A stretch of DNA of 64,000 nt from Coriobacteriaceae bacterium AM48-5. Lineage in GTDB: Bacteria > Actinomycetota > Coriobacteriia > Coriobacteriales > Coriobacteriaceae. Below, one piece after another: positions 38,486-46,410 of the stretch. A model generated the notes under the pieces. That model was not told where the DNA came from. It saw only the letters and a list, made by a program, of their open reading frames with translations, and ran no database searches. A program made the translations under genes and the position numbers. Within the stretch, counting starts at the first letter, position 1. Each line of letters begins with the position of its first letter. The stretch covers positions 1 to 64,000 of the forward strand of contig JAQEDJ010000002.1 of NCBI GenBank assembly GCA_027669525.1, read 5' to 3'.

Positions 38486-39925
38486 ATGAGCGACGGAAAG
38501 AAAAAGCTTTCCTTTTTGACGGTCATTTCGACCATCATCTGCGTCGTCTTCGTTTGCGAGGCCGCCGCTCCTGCTGCTGCCATTGGCAACCAGCAGTTCT
38601 TCTGGTGGATCTTCCTGATCCTGACCTTCCTGCTTCCCTACGGCATGGTTGTCGCCGAGCTCGGTACCACCTATGACGGCGAGGGCGGCATTTACGACTG
38701 GGTACGCGATGGCCTGGGCGACAAATGGGGCGCCCGCATCTCGTATTACTACTGGGTCAACTACCCGCTGTGGATCGCCTCGCTGGCTACCATGTTCCCC
38801 GACATCCTGGGCATGGCCTTTGGCGTCGAGTTCAACCTGATCGCCAAGATGGGTATCGAACTTGCCTTTGTGTGGATCGTCTACCTCATGGGTCGCTCCA
38901 AGGCGGCCGACTCCGAGTGGGTCCTTAACGGAGGCGCTATCATCAAGGTCGCCGTTGCCGTTATCGTTGGCGCTCTGGGCATTTGGTATGCCATGGAGAA
39001 CGGTTTTGCGAACGACATGTCCGCCGCCACCTTCCTGCCCGAGCTCACCAACACCAACGCTCTCGGTTACCTGTCGATCATCATCTTTAACTTCATGGGC
39101 TTCGAGGTCATCTGCACCATGACCGACGACATGGCCGATCCCGCTCGCGATATCCCCAAGGCTATCATCGTTGGTGGCCTGTCCATCGCCGTGATCTACC
39201 TGTTCGCTGGCTTTGGCATCGGCGCTGCTGTGCCGGCCGATTCCATCGACCCCGACTTTGGCATGATTGTCGCAGTCCAGACCATGGTGGGTGACTCCAT
39301 GATCTTTAAGGTCATCTGCATCGCCTTCCTGATCACCCTGTTCGCAAACATGGCCGCTTGGTCCTTCGGCGTTAACTCCGTCGCTCGCTACGCTGCCGAG
39401 CACGGCAACATGCCCAAGGTCTTCGCCTCGATGATCTCTGACGACGATATGCCCAACGGCGCCAACCTGGTCAACGCCATCGTTGCTTCCCTGGTGCTGT
39501 GCCTGCAGCTGGTTCCCATCGACGCCATCTCCAACGGTGTTTTCTGGATGCTCTTCGGCACCTCCGTCGTCTTCCTGCTGCTCACCTACATCCCGATGTT
39601 CCCGGCGTTCCTCAACCTTCGTAAGAACGACCCAAACCGCGAGCGCATCTTCACGTTCCCGTTTAAGGGCGCCATGATGAAGGTCATGCTGGCCATCCCC
39701 TGCATCGAGCTGATTCTTGCCATCGTTGCCACGCTGATCCCGTTCTCCGCTGCCGAAATTGCTGACAAGCTCCCGATGATCGTCATCTTCATCGTGCTCG
39801 TGCTCATCGGCGAGATCGTCCGCGTCGTCAGCGCCAAGGGCCGCGAGACCGAGTACAAGGGTCTCACCCCCGAGCTGGCTGCTCAGCGTCTCGCTGAGGA
39901 GGCCGCCGAGGCCGAAGAGGACTAG
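38486..39925 (+). CDS. APC-family agmatine/putrescine antiporter, copy 1
   Basis: A 479-residue membrane protein with about 12 hydrophobic helices. It opens MSDGKKKLSFLTVISTIICV; the segment EAAAPAAAIGNQQFFWWIF and the later MGFEVICTMTDDMADPARDI are typical of this APC subgroup. It lies between the putrescine carbamoyltransferase and agmatine deiminase genes, so agmatine-in/putrescine-out exchange is likely. It has a paralogue at 42055. AGCGAAGGAGC precedes the start. Confidence 0.85.
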   Translation: MSDGKKKLSFLTVISTIICVVFVCEAAAPAAAIGNQQFFWWIFLILTFLLPYGMVVAELGTTYDGEGGIYDWVRDGLGDKWGARISYYYWVNYPLWIASLATMFPDILGMAFGVEFNLIAKMGIELAFVWIVYLMGRSKAADSEWVLNGGAIIKVAVAVIVGALGIWYAMENGFANDMSAATFLPELTNTNALGYLSIIIFNFMGFEVICTMTDDMADPARDIPKAIIVGGLSIAVIYLFAGFGIGAAVPADSIDPDFGMIVAVQTMVGDSMIFKVICIAFLITLFANMAAWSFGVNSVARYAAEHGNMPKVFASMISDDDMPNGANLVNAIVASLVLCLQLVPIDAISNGVFWMLFGTSVVFLLLTYIPMFPAFLNLRKNDPNRERIFTFPFKGAMMKVMLAIPCIELILAIVATLIPFSAAEIADKLPMIVIFIVLVLIGEIVRVVSAKGRETEYKGLTPELAAQRLAEEAAEAEED

Positions 39926-40210
39926 AGCACCCAGAATTGGGATCCCTACTTCTCAATTGTCTAACCATTCCCTGGGGCGGGTGCGAGCGATAGCTCCGGT
40001 AACCACCTCCCGCCCCAACCTCTCTCTTTCGTATCCTTCGTGCGCATGTCTCCGCGCACTTGGCTACGTCATCGCTCGCCGGTGCGGCTCCGTGAAAACC
40101 GGCACCGGGCGCCCCGACCTTTGCCGGGGGACGGGCGCCCACTATCTCTTGGTTTTAGGCCGCGGGTAACCCGCCCGCGGCAAGCGATCGTTCGATTTGG
40201 AGGAAATCTT
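39926..40210 (+). promoter_or_regulatory. Structured leader of the agmatine deiminase gene
   Basis: The 285-bp gap contains several strong GC hairpins: CCCTGGGGCGGG with CCCGCCCC near 39970-40018, then three in a row between about 40078 and 40185 (GGTGC..GCACC; GGGCGCCC with GGGCGCCC; GCCGCGGG with CCCGCGGC). The last ends 26 bp before the start codon. I recognise no known riboswitch class. Confidence 0.45.
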
Positions 40211-41416
40211 ATGCGTACGATCACCGAGTCCGAGTCCACTCCCAAGGCCGACGGCTTCTTCATGCCTGCTGAGTTCGCCCCGCAGGATCGCGTGTGGATG
40301 GGCTGGCCCCACCGCACCGACACCTGGGCCCACGGCGCCAAGCCGGCTCAGAAGCAGTATGCCGCCATCGCCCGCGCCATCGCCGAGTTCACCCCGGTCA
40401 CCATGTGCGCCAACCAGGCCGACTACGCCAACTGCAAGGCCGTCTTCGAGGACGACGAGAACGTCACCGTTATCGAGATGACCACCGACGACGCCTGGTT
40501 CCGCGACACCGCCGCCACCTACGTCATCAACGGCAAGGGTGAGAAGCGCGCCAACCACTGGCACTTCAACGCCTACGGCGGCCTCGTCGACGGCCTGTAT
40601 TTCCCGTGGGACAAGGACGAGCAGATCGCCCTCAAGATGGCTGAGCTCTCCGGCTGCCGTCGCTATCGTCCCGACGACATGATCCTCGAGGGCGGCTCCA
40701 TCACCGTCGACGGCGAGGGCACCCTTGTCGTGACCGACCAGTGCCTGCTTTCCCCGGGCCGCACCTGCTCTGCGGTTCTGGAGGAGGAAGAGGATCCCGA
40801 GTCCATCTGGCCCAAGTTCCACAAGAAGTTTGAGCCCTGGAGCGAGGAGCTTCGCGCCTACATGGACGAGCACCTCAAGGATTACCTGGGTGTCGAGAAG
40901 GTCATCTGGGTCAAGGAGGGCATCGACCCCGAGGAGACCAACGGCCACATCGACGACGTCGCCACGTTCATCGCCCCGGGCGTCATGGCCTGCATCTGGA
41001 CCGACGATCCCGAGTATCCGTTCTACGAGCAGTGCCACGCTGCCTACGAGACCCTCTCCAACGCCGTTGACGCCAAGGGCCGCAAGATGAAGGTCTACAA
41101 GCTCTGCATGCCCGTGAACCCGCTGTTCATGGACCAGGCTTCCTGCGACACCATCGACGCCGACGAGAACGCCGAGCCGCGCGTTCCCGACGAGCCGCTG
41201 ATCGCCTCCTACATGAACTACCTGGTCACCAACCACGGCGTTATCGTCCCGCAGTACGGCGACGAGAACGACCAGCTGGCCGTTGACACGCTCCAGAAGA
41301 TCTATGACGAGGTCTGGGGCGAGGGCGTCTACAAGTGCGTCGGCGTTCAGTCCGAGCAGGTCGTCTTCGGCGGCGGAAACATCCACTGCATTACGCAGCA
41401 GGAGCCCTCGGCGTAA
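40211..41416 (+). CDS. aguA: Agmatine deiminase
   Basis: A 401-residue guanidino-group-modifying enzyme that hydrolyses agmatine to N-carbamoylputrescine and ammonia. It has the substrate-site segment TTDDAWFRDTAATYV, the catalytic His in NGHIDDVATFI and the nucleophile Cys in GGGNIHCITQQEP near the C-terminus. It is somewhat longer than the usual about 365 residues because of an insert (EEEEDPESIWPKFHKKFEPW). TTTGGAGGAAATCTT is the ribosome site. It feeds the putrescine carbamoyltransferase upstream; no carbamate kinase is seen in the window. Confidence 0.93.
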   Translation: MRTITESESTPKADGFFMPAEFAPQDRVWMGWPHRTDTWAHGAKPAQKQYAAIARAIAEFTPVTMCANQADYANCKAVFEDDENVTVIEMTTDDAWFRDTAATYVINGKGEKRANHWHFNAYGGLVDGLYFPWDKDEQIALKMAELSGCRRYRPDDMILEGGSITVDGEGTLVVTDQCLLSPGRTCSAVLEEEEDPESIWPKFHKKFEPWSEELRAYMDEHLKDYLGVEKVIWVKEGIDPEETNGHIDDVATFIAPGVMACIWTDDPEYPFYEQCHAAYETLSNAVDAKGRKMKVYKLCMPVNPLFMDQASCDTIDADENAEPRVPDEPLIASYMNYLVTNHGVIVPQYGDENDQLAVDTLQKIYDEVWGEGVYKCVGVQSEQVVFGGGNIHCITQQEPSA

Positions 41417-41504
41417 CTCAGGCACGCCACCTTGGCGTTCACTCGTCGCTTACGTAGCGTCAGTACGCTACGCTCCTCGTTCGCGCCAATCTGGCGCACC
41501 TGAG
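41417..41504. repeat. Variable-arm hairpin element, class C, copy 1
   Basis: Arms CTCAGG-CACGCCA-CC-TTGGCG and CGCCAA-TC-TGGCG-CAC-CTGAG pair around the core CGTCGCT..ACGTA..GTACGCT.CGCTCCTC.TTCGC. It starts one base after the aguA stop codon. Copy 2 starts 17 bp after this element ends. Confidence 0.8.
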
Positions 41505-41520
41505 CACGCCGAGTAAACGT

Positions 41521-41634
41521 CTGGCTTTCCGAGGCACCCCATCTCGCCGCTCAAACCGTCGCTCGCGTACCAAAGTACGCTTCGCTCCTCTTTCGCGGCG
41601 ACCTGGGGCACCTCGGAAATCCAGCCGATCAATC
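41521..41634. repeat. Variable-arm hairpin element, class C, copy 2
   Basis: The same core as copy 1 (CGTCGCT..GTACGCTTCGCTCCTC) with arms CTGG-TTTCCGAGG-CACCCCAT-CTCGCCGC and complement. Where the arm differs from copy 1 (CGCCA becomes CCCCA), the opposite arm changes to match (TGGCG becomes TGGGG). Confidence 0.8.
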
Positions 41635-41711
41635 GGACAGGTGGCGTGTCATCCCATCTCGGGGCATTGATGGGCTGCTGCTTGATGTCTTGGTCGGTTG
41701 GGTTTTCTTTG

Positions 41712-41741
41712 GGCACTCCGTTGCCTCCACATCGGAGTGCC
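41712..41741 (+). terminator. Terminator after aguA
   Basis: A 9-bp stem (GGCACTCCG with CGGAGTGCC) followed by TTTTTTC. Confidence 0.85.
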
Positions 41742-41753
41742 TTTTTTCTTTGA

Positions 41754-41835
41754 TTGAATACGCGTCTGGCCTGGGATTTTTTGCGGGTTAGGCCAATTGT
41801 TCGCTTGAATTTCCCAGGTCAGACGCGTCTTCAAT
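41754..41835. repeat. Variable-arm hairpin element, class A, copy 6
   Basis: Arms 41754-41776 and 41812-41834 are complementary at 21 of 23 positions (TTGAATACGCGTCTGG...). The interior has TTTTTGCGGGTTAGG, matching the core of copies 3 and 4. A 62-codon in-frame stretch from 41869 to the antiporter start has no family resemblance and is not taken as coding. Confidence 0.7.
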
Positions 41836-42054
41836 TGCCGAAAGTTCCCGGTCGCGAACGCGGCCGTTTTGATCGGAGTATCTATGTACCAGCGTATCGT
41901 CATCTACACGCGCCTGTTCCGCGAGCGTTGGTCCAACAATTGCATCCTCTCCTCTCTTTGGGATGGCACCTGTACCGGTGACGCGGCCTGCAACCCTACC
42001 TTGGGCTGCGCCTTCGGTACAGATGCCATCCTTTTTGCTGTAGGGGGCGCGCGC

Positions 42055-43464
42055 ATGGCAGGTAAAAAGTTCTCTCTGCTTGAGGTCATCCTTTCGGTTA
42101 TCTGCGTCGTGTTTACCATCGAGGCGGCGGCTCCGGCATCTGCCATGGGCAACGTGCAGTTCTTCTGGTGGATCTTCCTTATCATTACGTTTTTGCTTCC
42201 CTATGGTCTGGTGGTGGCCGAGCTGGGTACGGCGTTTGATTCCGAGGGCGGCCTGTACGATTGGGTTCGCTTGGGCCTGGGCGACCGTTGGGGCGCCCGT
42301 TGCTCTTGGTGCTACTGGGTTAACTTTCCGCTGTGGGTGGCAAGTATCGCCTGCATGTTCCCCAGTGTCATTAATGCGGTGTGGGGTATCGAGTTTTCAC
42401 TCGGGATCCGAATCGCCATCGAGATTGCCTTTGTGTGGGGCGTCACGGTCATGGCAATGCAGCCGGTGGCGGAGGCCGATTGGGTTATGGACGGCGGCGC
42501 CGTCATCAAGGTGCTCATTACCGCTGTGGTGGGAATCGTCGGCATTTGGTTTGCCTGCAATAACGGCTTTGCCAACGACATGTCGTTTAAGACCTTCATT
42601 CCAGATCTGGGCGACACCAATTCGTTGACGTACCTATCGATTATTCTGTTCAACTTTATGGGCTTCGAAGTGGTCGCGACCTTTGCCAGCACGATGAAGA
42701 ACCCGTCGCGTGATATCCCCAAGGCGGTTATTGCCGGCGGCGTGGCCATTGCGGCAATTTACATCATTTGCGGCATCGGCATTGGAGCCGCGGTTCCCAT
42801 CGAGCAGCTTTCACTCGATTCGGGCATTGTGGACGCAGTCGCCGCTATGGTGGGGCGCACCCACCCGCTGACGATGGTCGTGGGCGTGGCCTTTTTGGTG
42901 ACGCTGTTCGCCAATATGATCTGCTGGAGCTTTGGCGTCAACAACGTAGCGAGCTATGCCGCGCGCCATGGCAACATGCCGCGTCCCTTTGCGTTGGTGT
43001 CCAAAAAGACCGGCATGCCCAACGGCTCGGCGCTCATTAACGGCTGTTTTGCCAGCCTGGTGCTGCTGCTCCAGATTCCGCTGGGTGAGGGTTCCGACGT
43101 CTTTTGGGTCTTCTTCTCGATGAACGTCGTCTTTCTGCTCATGAGCTATATCCCGATGTTCCCGGCGTTTTGGCGCCTGCGTAAATACGACGACCGCCCG
43201 CGTGTGTTTCGCGCGCCCTTCGAGGGCAAGGTGCTTGCGGTAGCGCTTGCGGTGCCGGTGGTAGAACTCGTGCTTTCGATTGTTGCGACAATCGTGCCGC
43301 TTAACAGCTCGCCCGCCGAGATGTCAAAGTTGCCGATCCTCATGGGTGTGGTGATCGGCGTGTTGCTGGGCGAGGTCTCGCGCCTCATATCGCGTCGCGG
43401 CCGCAGTGTCGATAATCCCGGCATTGGTGCAAGGGGGATAGGTTTCTTTGCACCGAAACAGTGA
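42055..43464 (+). CDS. APC-family antiporter, copy 2
   Basis: A 469-residue membrane protein closely similar to the antiporter at 38486 (EAAAPASAMGNVQFFWWIF; MGFEVVATFASTMKNPSRDI). It has about 12 hydrophobic helices. It begins MAGKKFSLLEVILSVICVVF with AGGGGGCGCGC upstream; an upstream in-frame start at 41869 or 41884 is rejected because those residues do not match the family. Its presence doubles the transporter of the agmatine cluster; it may carry a related amine or amino acid. Confidence 0.83.
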   Translation: MAGKKFSLLEVILSVICVVFTIEAAAPASAMGNVQFFWWIFLIITFLLPYGLVVAELGTAFDSEGGLYDWVRLGLGDRWGARCSWCYWVNFPLWVASIACMFPSVINAVWGIEFSLGIRIAIEIAFVWGVTVMAMQPVAEADWVMDGGAVIKVLITAVVGIVGIWFACNNGFANDMSFKTFIPDLGDTNSLTYLSIILFNFMGFEVVATFASTMKNPSRDIPKAVIAGGVAIAAIYIICGIGIGAAVPIEQLSLDSGIVDAVAAMVGRTHPLTMVVGVAFLVTLFANMICWSFGVNNVASYAARHGNMPRPFALVSKKTGMPNGSALINGCFASLVLLLQIPLGEGSDVFWVFFSMNVVFLLMSYIPMFPAFWRLRKYDDRPRVFRAPFEGKVLAVALAVPVVELVLSIVATIVPLNSSPAEMSKLPILMGVVIGVLLGEVSRLISRRGRSVDNPGIGARGIGFFAPKQ

Positions 43465-43499
43465 CGCCGCGAGTTGCGCGGCGCTTGCTGTATCTTGGA

Positions 43500-43691
43500 T
43501 TACTGCTCGCAGTGCTCGGGATCAGAAGCGAGCTTAGGCGCAAAGTAGGGAACGTGGCCCAGGTACGGACAGCTGTCCGAACGCTCGTCGACAACGCAGG
43601 GGATATCGTCGTAGGTGAGTGAGTCGCTCAGGCGGGCGATGGCCTTGGCGGCAGGAGCGACGATTTTTTTGAGTGGCTCAATCGGTGCCAT
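43500..43691 (-). CDS. Small Cys-containing hypothetical protein
   Basis: A 63-residue protein starting MAPIEPLKKIVAPAAKAIAR with three Cys in the second half (PCVVDERSDSCPYLGHVPYF, then EHCEQ). The ribosome site GGAGAGGAGATGCC is strong, which argues for a real gene. No family recognised; the spaced Cys could bind a metal. It is convergent with the antiporter gene. Confidence 0.55.
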   Translation of the reverse strand: MAPIEPLKKIVAPAAKAIARLSDSLTYDDIPCVVDERSDSCPYLGHVPYFAPKLASDPEHCEQ

Positions 43692-43773
43692 GGCATCTCC
43701 TCTCCTGCATGCGCCCCGTGTTTTGGTGCGAATGTGCCAGACGCAAGTCTAGCATTCCGATGCACACATGCCC

Positions 43774-43811
43774 AAACCACCACGATGGGGACAGGCACCT
43801 TTGTGGTGGTT
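43774..43811. repeat. GGGGAC hairpin copy with ACCACCAC stem
   Basis: The stem AACCACCAC/GTGGTGGTT encloses GATGGGGACAGGCACC. It has the same stem as the terminator at 27042. Confidence 0.65.
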
Positions 43812-43829
43812 CTGGTCCTTATTGGCGGG

Positions 43830-44480
43830 TTAGTCCTGGGTGTCGCCGCCGTACATGTAGACAATAAAGCCGTCGCCGGTGTCTTGGCTGTGGTCCTCGA
43901 GAATGCGCTTCATGTTGAGGTGCTCGTAGAACTGCCAATTGGAGTTGCAGTCGCTCATCAGGAAAAACTTGGTGCAGCCGGCTTGGGCGAGCTTGGCGCG
44001 TGCAAGGTCAATAAGCGCGCGGCCGAGGCCCTTGCCCTGCCACTCGGGCACGATGATGATCAGGTTGAGTTGGCCCTGGGCATACTCATTGCCCGTGGCG
44101 GCAAAGCGGTCGGCCGTGGCCTTCTCGCGGCTATCGCCAAAGAGCGAACCCTCGAGCTTGGCGTCGGCGGTTTTTGCCATTTCGGTTGCCTGGGCGAATA
44201 GCTCGTCGTAGCAAGGCTTCCACGTCGGGTTTTTGCGTGGTTTGCCGTCTTCGAAGATGCCGATGCAGCAAGCGGCGATGATACGGCCTTCAGCTTCGGC
44301 AACGAGCGCGATAGGGGAGCGCTGCAGCTGCATGGCAATGTTGAAGCGCGCGCAGAAATCGGCGGCTTCGACGTCGCCGCGGTTGCGCAGCGTGTTGCAC
44401 CACAGCTGGTTGTAGATGGCGGCGATACCATCCAGGTCATCGAGCGTGGCGGCCCGCATGGTTACGTTGTCAAGGCTCAT
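43830..44480 (-). CDS. GNAT-family N-acetyltransferase
   Basis: A 216-residue acetyl-CoA-dependent transferase. The acetyl-CoA loop is IIIVPEWQGKGLGRALIDLA (about residues 140-159), followed by the FYEHLNMKR segment. The middle part (IFEDGKPRKNPTWKPCYDEL) is longer than usual. The target is unknown. The start at 44480 (MSLDNVTMRAATLDDLD) has AAGGAGCCTCC upstream. Confidence 0.82.
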   Translation of the reverse strand: MSLDNVTMRAATLDDLDGIAAIYNQLWCNTLRNRGDVEAADFCARFNIAMQLQRSPIALVAEAEGRIIAACCIGIFEDGKPRKNPTWKPCYDELFAQATEMAKTADAKLEGSLFGDSREKATADRFAATGNEYAQGQLNLIIIVPEWQGKGLGRALIDLARAKLAQAGCTKFFLMSDCNSNWQFYEHLNMKRILEDHSQDTGDGFIVYMYGGDTQD

Positions 44481-44606
44481 GGAGGCTCCTTCCAAGTTGG
44501 GTCAGGCCATCTATGAGTGTGGCATGGCCGCAGGCCGCCGCATCAACCATTCGGTAGACGACCCCCGATTCCACGGGGGCGGAGGAAACGAGTGTGGATT
44601 GTCGGA

Positions 44607-44713
44607 TAGTCATTGGGGACGTTCTTAAACGACTAGTCAAACAAGAGCGTCCCCAACGACTACCCCAAGGAATGTCCCAGACTGCCGGCAGAAAAGGAAC
44701 GTCCCCAACTGCC
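44607..44713. repeat. Cluster of GGGGACGTTC hairpins
   Basis: Units at 44607-44635, 44634-44662 and 44687-44713 share loops of the GGGGACGTTCTT type with stems TAGTC/GACTA or GGCAG/CTGCC. The first two closely match those at 21366-21448. Confidence 0.65.
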
Positions 44714-44792
44714 ACATCAAACGAAAGGGCGCTGACCTTCTGGTCGCGCCCTTGAAGTTGAACGTCAGATTGTCCAAATGCGGCCCGCGTAA

Positions 44793-45821
44793 CTAAATAC
44801 GTTCCGCGATCTCGTGGATGAGGTAGTCGGTCTTTTCCCAGCCCAGGCACGGTCGGTGATCGACTTGCCAAAGACGCCGCCGTCGACCGGCTGGTTGCCG
44901 TCTTCTAGGTAGGACTCAATCATAAAGCCCTTGACCAGCTTGGAGATGGACTCGTTGCGGCGGCAGCTGTCGAGTACCTCCTTGCAAATGCGATACTGCT
45001 CCAGCGGACGCTTGCCCGAGTTGTCGTGGTTGCAGTCGATGACCGCTGCCGGATTGGCGTAGCCGGCATGCTCGGTATAGCGCTCGGCCAGGCGCTCCAG
45101 GTGCTCGTAGTGGTAGTTGGGGTAGGTACGACCGTCGAGGCCGATGTAGCCACGCATAACGGCGTGCGCGAGCGGATTGCCGTCGCACTCGACCTCCCAG
45201 TTGCGGAAGATAAAGCTCTGATGTGCCTGGGCGGCGTAAATGGAGTTGAGCATAACGGTGGTAGAGCCGGCAGTGGGATTCTTCATGCCGACGGGTACCG
45301 AAATGCCGCTCGACACCAGGCGATGCTCCTGGTTCTCGACCGAGCGTGCGCCCACGGCAACATAGCTCAGCAGGTCAACGAGGTATTGGTAGTTGGACGG
45401 GTAGAGCATCTCATCGGCGGTAAAGAAGCCGGTCTCCTCGATGACGCGCAGGTGCATGTGGCGGATGGCCTTAACGCCTTCGAGCAGGTCATCGGCGCCT
45501 CGGGGTCGGGGTTGTGCAGCAGGCCCTTGTAGCCAGTGCCTTGGTGCGCGGCTTGTTGGTGTAGACGCGCGGAATGATGATGAGCTTGTCCTTGACCTCC
45601 TCGGCGGTCTTGGCCAGTCGGTTCATGTACTCAAGCACCGAATCCTCGCGGTCGGCAGAGCACGGGCCGATGATAAGCACCTTGCGTGCGTCCTCGCCGG
45701 TAAAGACTTTGGCGACCTCGGCGTCAAATGCCTGCTTTTTGGCGGTAAGCTCGGCAGAAAGCGGCATTTCCTCGCGGATCTCCATGGGGATCGGCAGCCT
45801 GCGTTTGAATTCCATGGCCAT
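44793..45821 (-). CDS. 3-deoxy-7-phosphoheptulonate (DAHP) synthase, three frameshifts
   Basis: A type I DAHP synthase of about 343 residues, the first step of the shikimate pathway. It has the opening MEFKRRLPIPMEIREEMPLS, the phosphate site IIGPCSADREDS, NKPRTKGTGYKGL and the metal-site strands VMLNSIYAAQAHQ, VIDCNHDNSGK and GFMIESYLEDGNQ. Three single-base losses (near 45540, 45497 and 44852) break the frame; correcting them extends the protein to TDYLIHEIAERI. GAGGAGACCCCT precedes the start. No feedback (ACT) domain is present. Confidence 0.88.
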
Positions 45822-45909
45822 AGGGGTCTCCTCAATCTATAGAAAGAGCAATAAGCGTATTGTCGAATGCTCGGCATTATCCGCTGTCGCACGCTAAAGT
45901 GCAAGCCCT

Positions 45910-45960
45910 TGCTACCCCGAAACCTACCAAAAACCTGCCGAAAAGGGACAGGTTTATTTT
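45910..45960. repeat. GGGACAGGTTT hairpin
   Basis: ACCTACCAAAAACCTGCCGAAAAGG-type left arm with TTTTGG-CGGTTTTATCTGGG on the right. A close match, inverted, lies at 35940-35990 next to the LuxR gene. Confidence 0.6.
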
Positions 45961-46050
45961 GGTCGGTTTTATCTGGGGAAATGTCGGCACTCGCCGGAAG
46001 GGGGGACCGGCGTACGACATGCTGGAGCAAGTTGGATCTTCTGCGGCATA

Positions 46051-46288
46051 CCCCGTGGACAAAAAATGGCAAATATGAGTACTGTTGCTAGCTTAGTATC
46101 ATATCGACCTTATAAGATATTAGACACAACTGTAAATATGTTCATTAACGTTGGCACGCAGAAGCATGCTACCGGGCGTTTTGATCAATTTGAAGGCATA
46201 TCTAGGCCGCAAAGATGTCGTTTGGGGCAGTTTTGGCTGTTACTAAAAAGGTGACAGTACTCATATTTGCCATTTTTTGTCCACGGGG
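46051..46288. repeat. 238-bp element with perfect 35-bp inverted arms
   Basis: Arms 46051-46085 and 46254-46288 are exact reverse complements over 35 bp (CCCCGTGGACAAAAAATGGC...); pairing continues loosely to TTAGTA/TACTAA. The AT-rich interior (about 168 bp) has no gene. It lies between the DAHP synthase and ABC exporter genes. Confidence 0.75.
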
Positions 46289-46345
46289 TCTGGATGGCGC
46301 CGTCAATCAGGTCTCAGGGGAGGCGCTTCGAGGCCCAAAGGACAC

Positions 46346-46382
46346 AAAACGGGGGCGCAGGTTCATTCTGCGCCCCCGTTTT
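46346..46382 (-). terminator. Terminator of the ABC exporter operon
   Basis: A 15-bp stem (AAAACGGGGGCGCAG with complement), just downstream of the last exporter gene. Confidence 0.8.
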
Positions 46383-46410
46383 TTGGTATTGCTGCTGTTT
46401 GCCGCCGAAT

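Noticed and set aside
40142-41425. 427-codon open frame antisense to agmatine deiminase
   Set aside because: Shadow frame rich in Val, Gly and Asp; the sense strand encodes complete agmatine deiminase motifs.
41869-42054. N-terminal extension of the second APC antiporter
   Set aside because: The 62 extra residues do not resemble the family, and a good ribosome site precedes the ATG at 42055.
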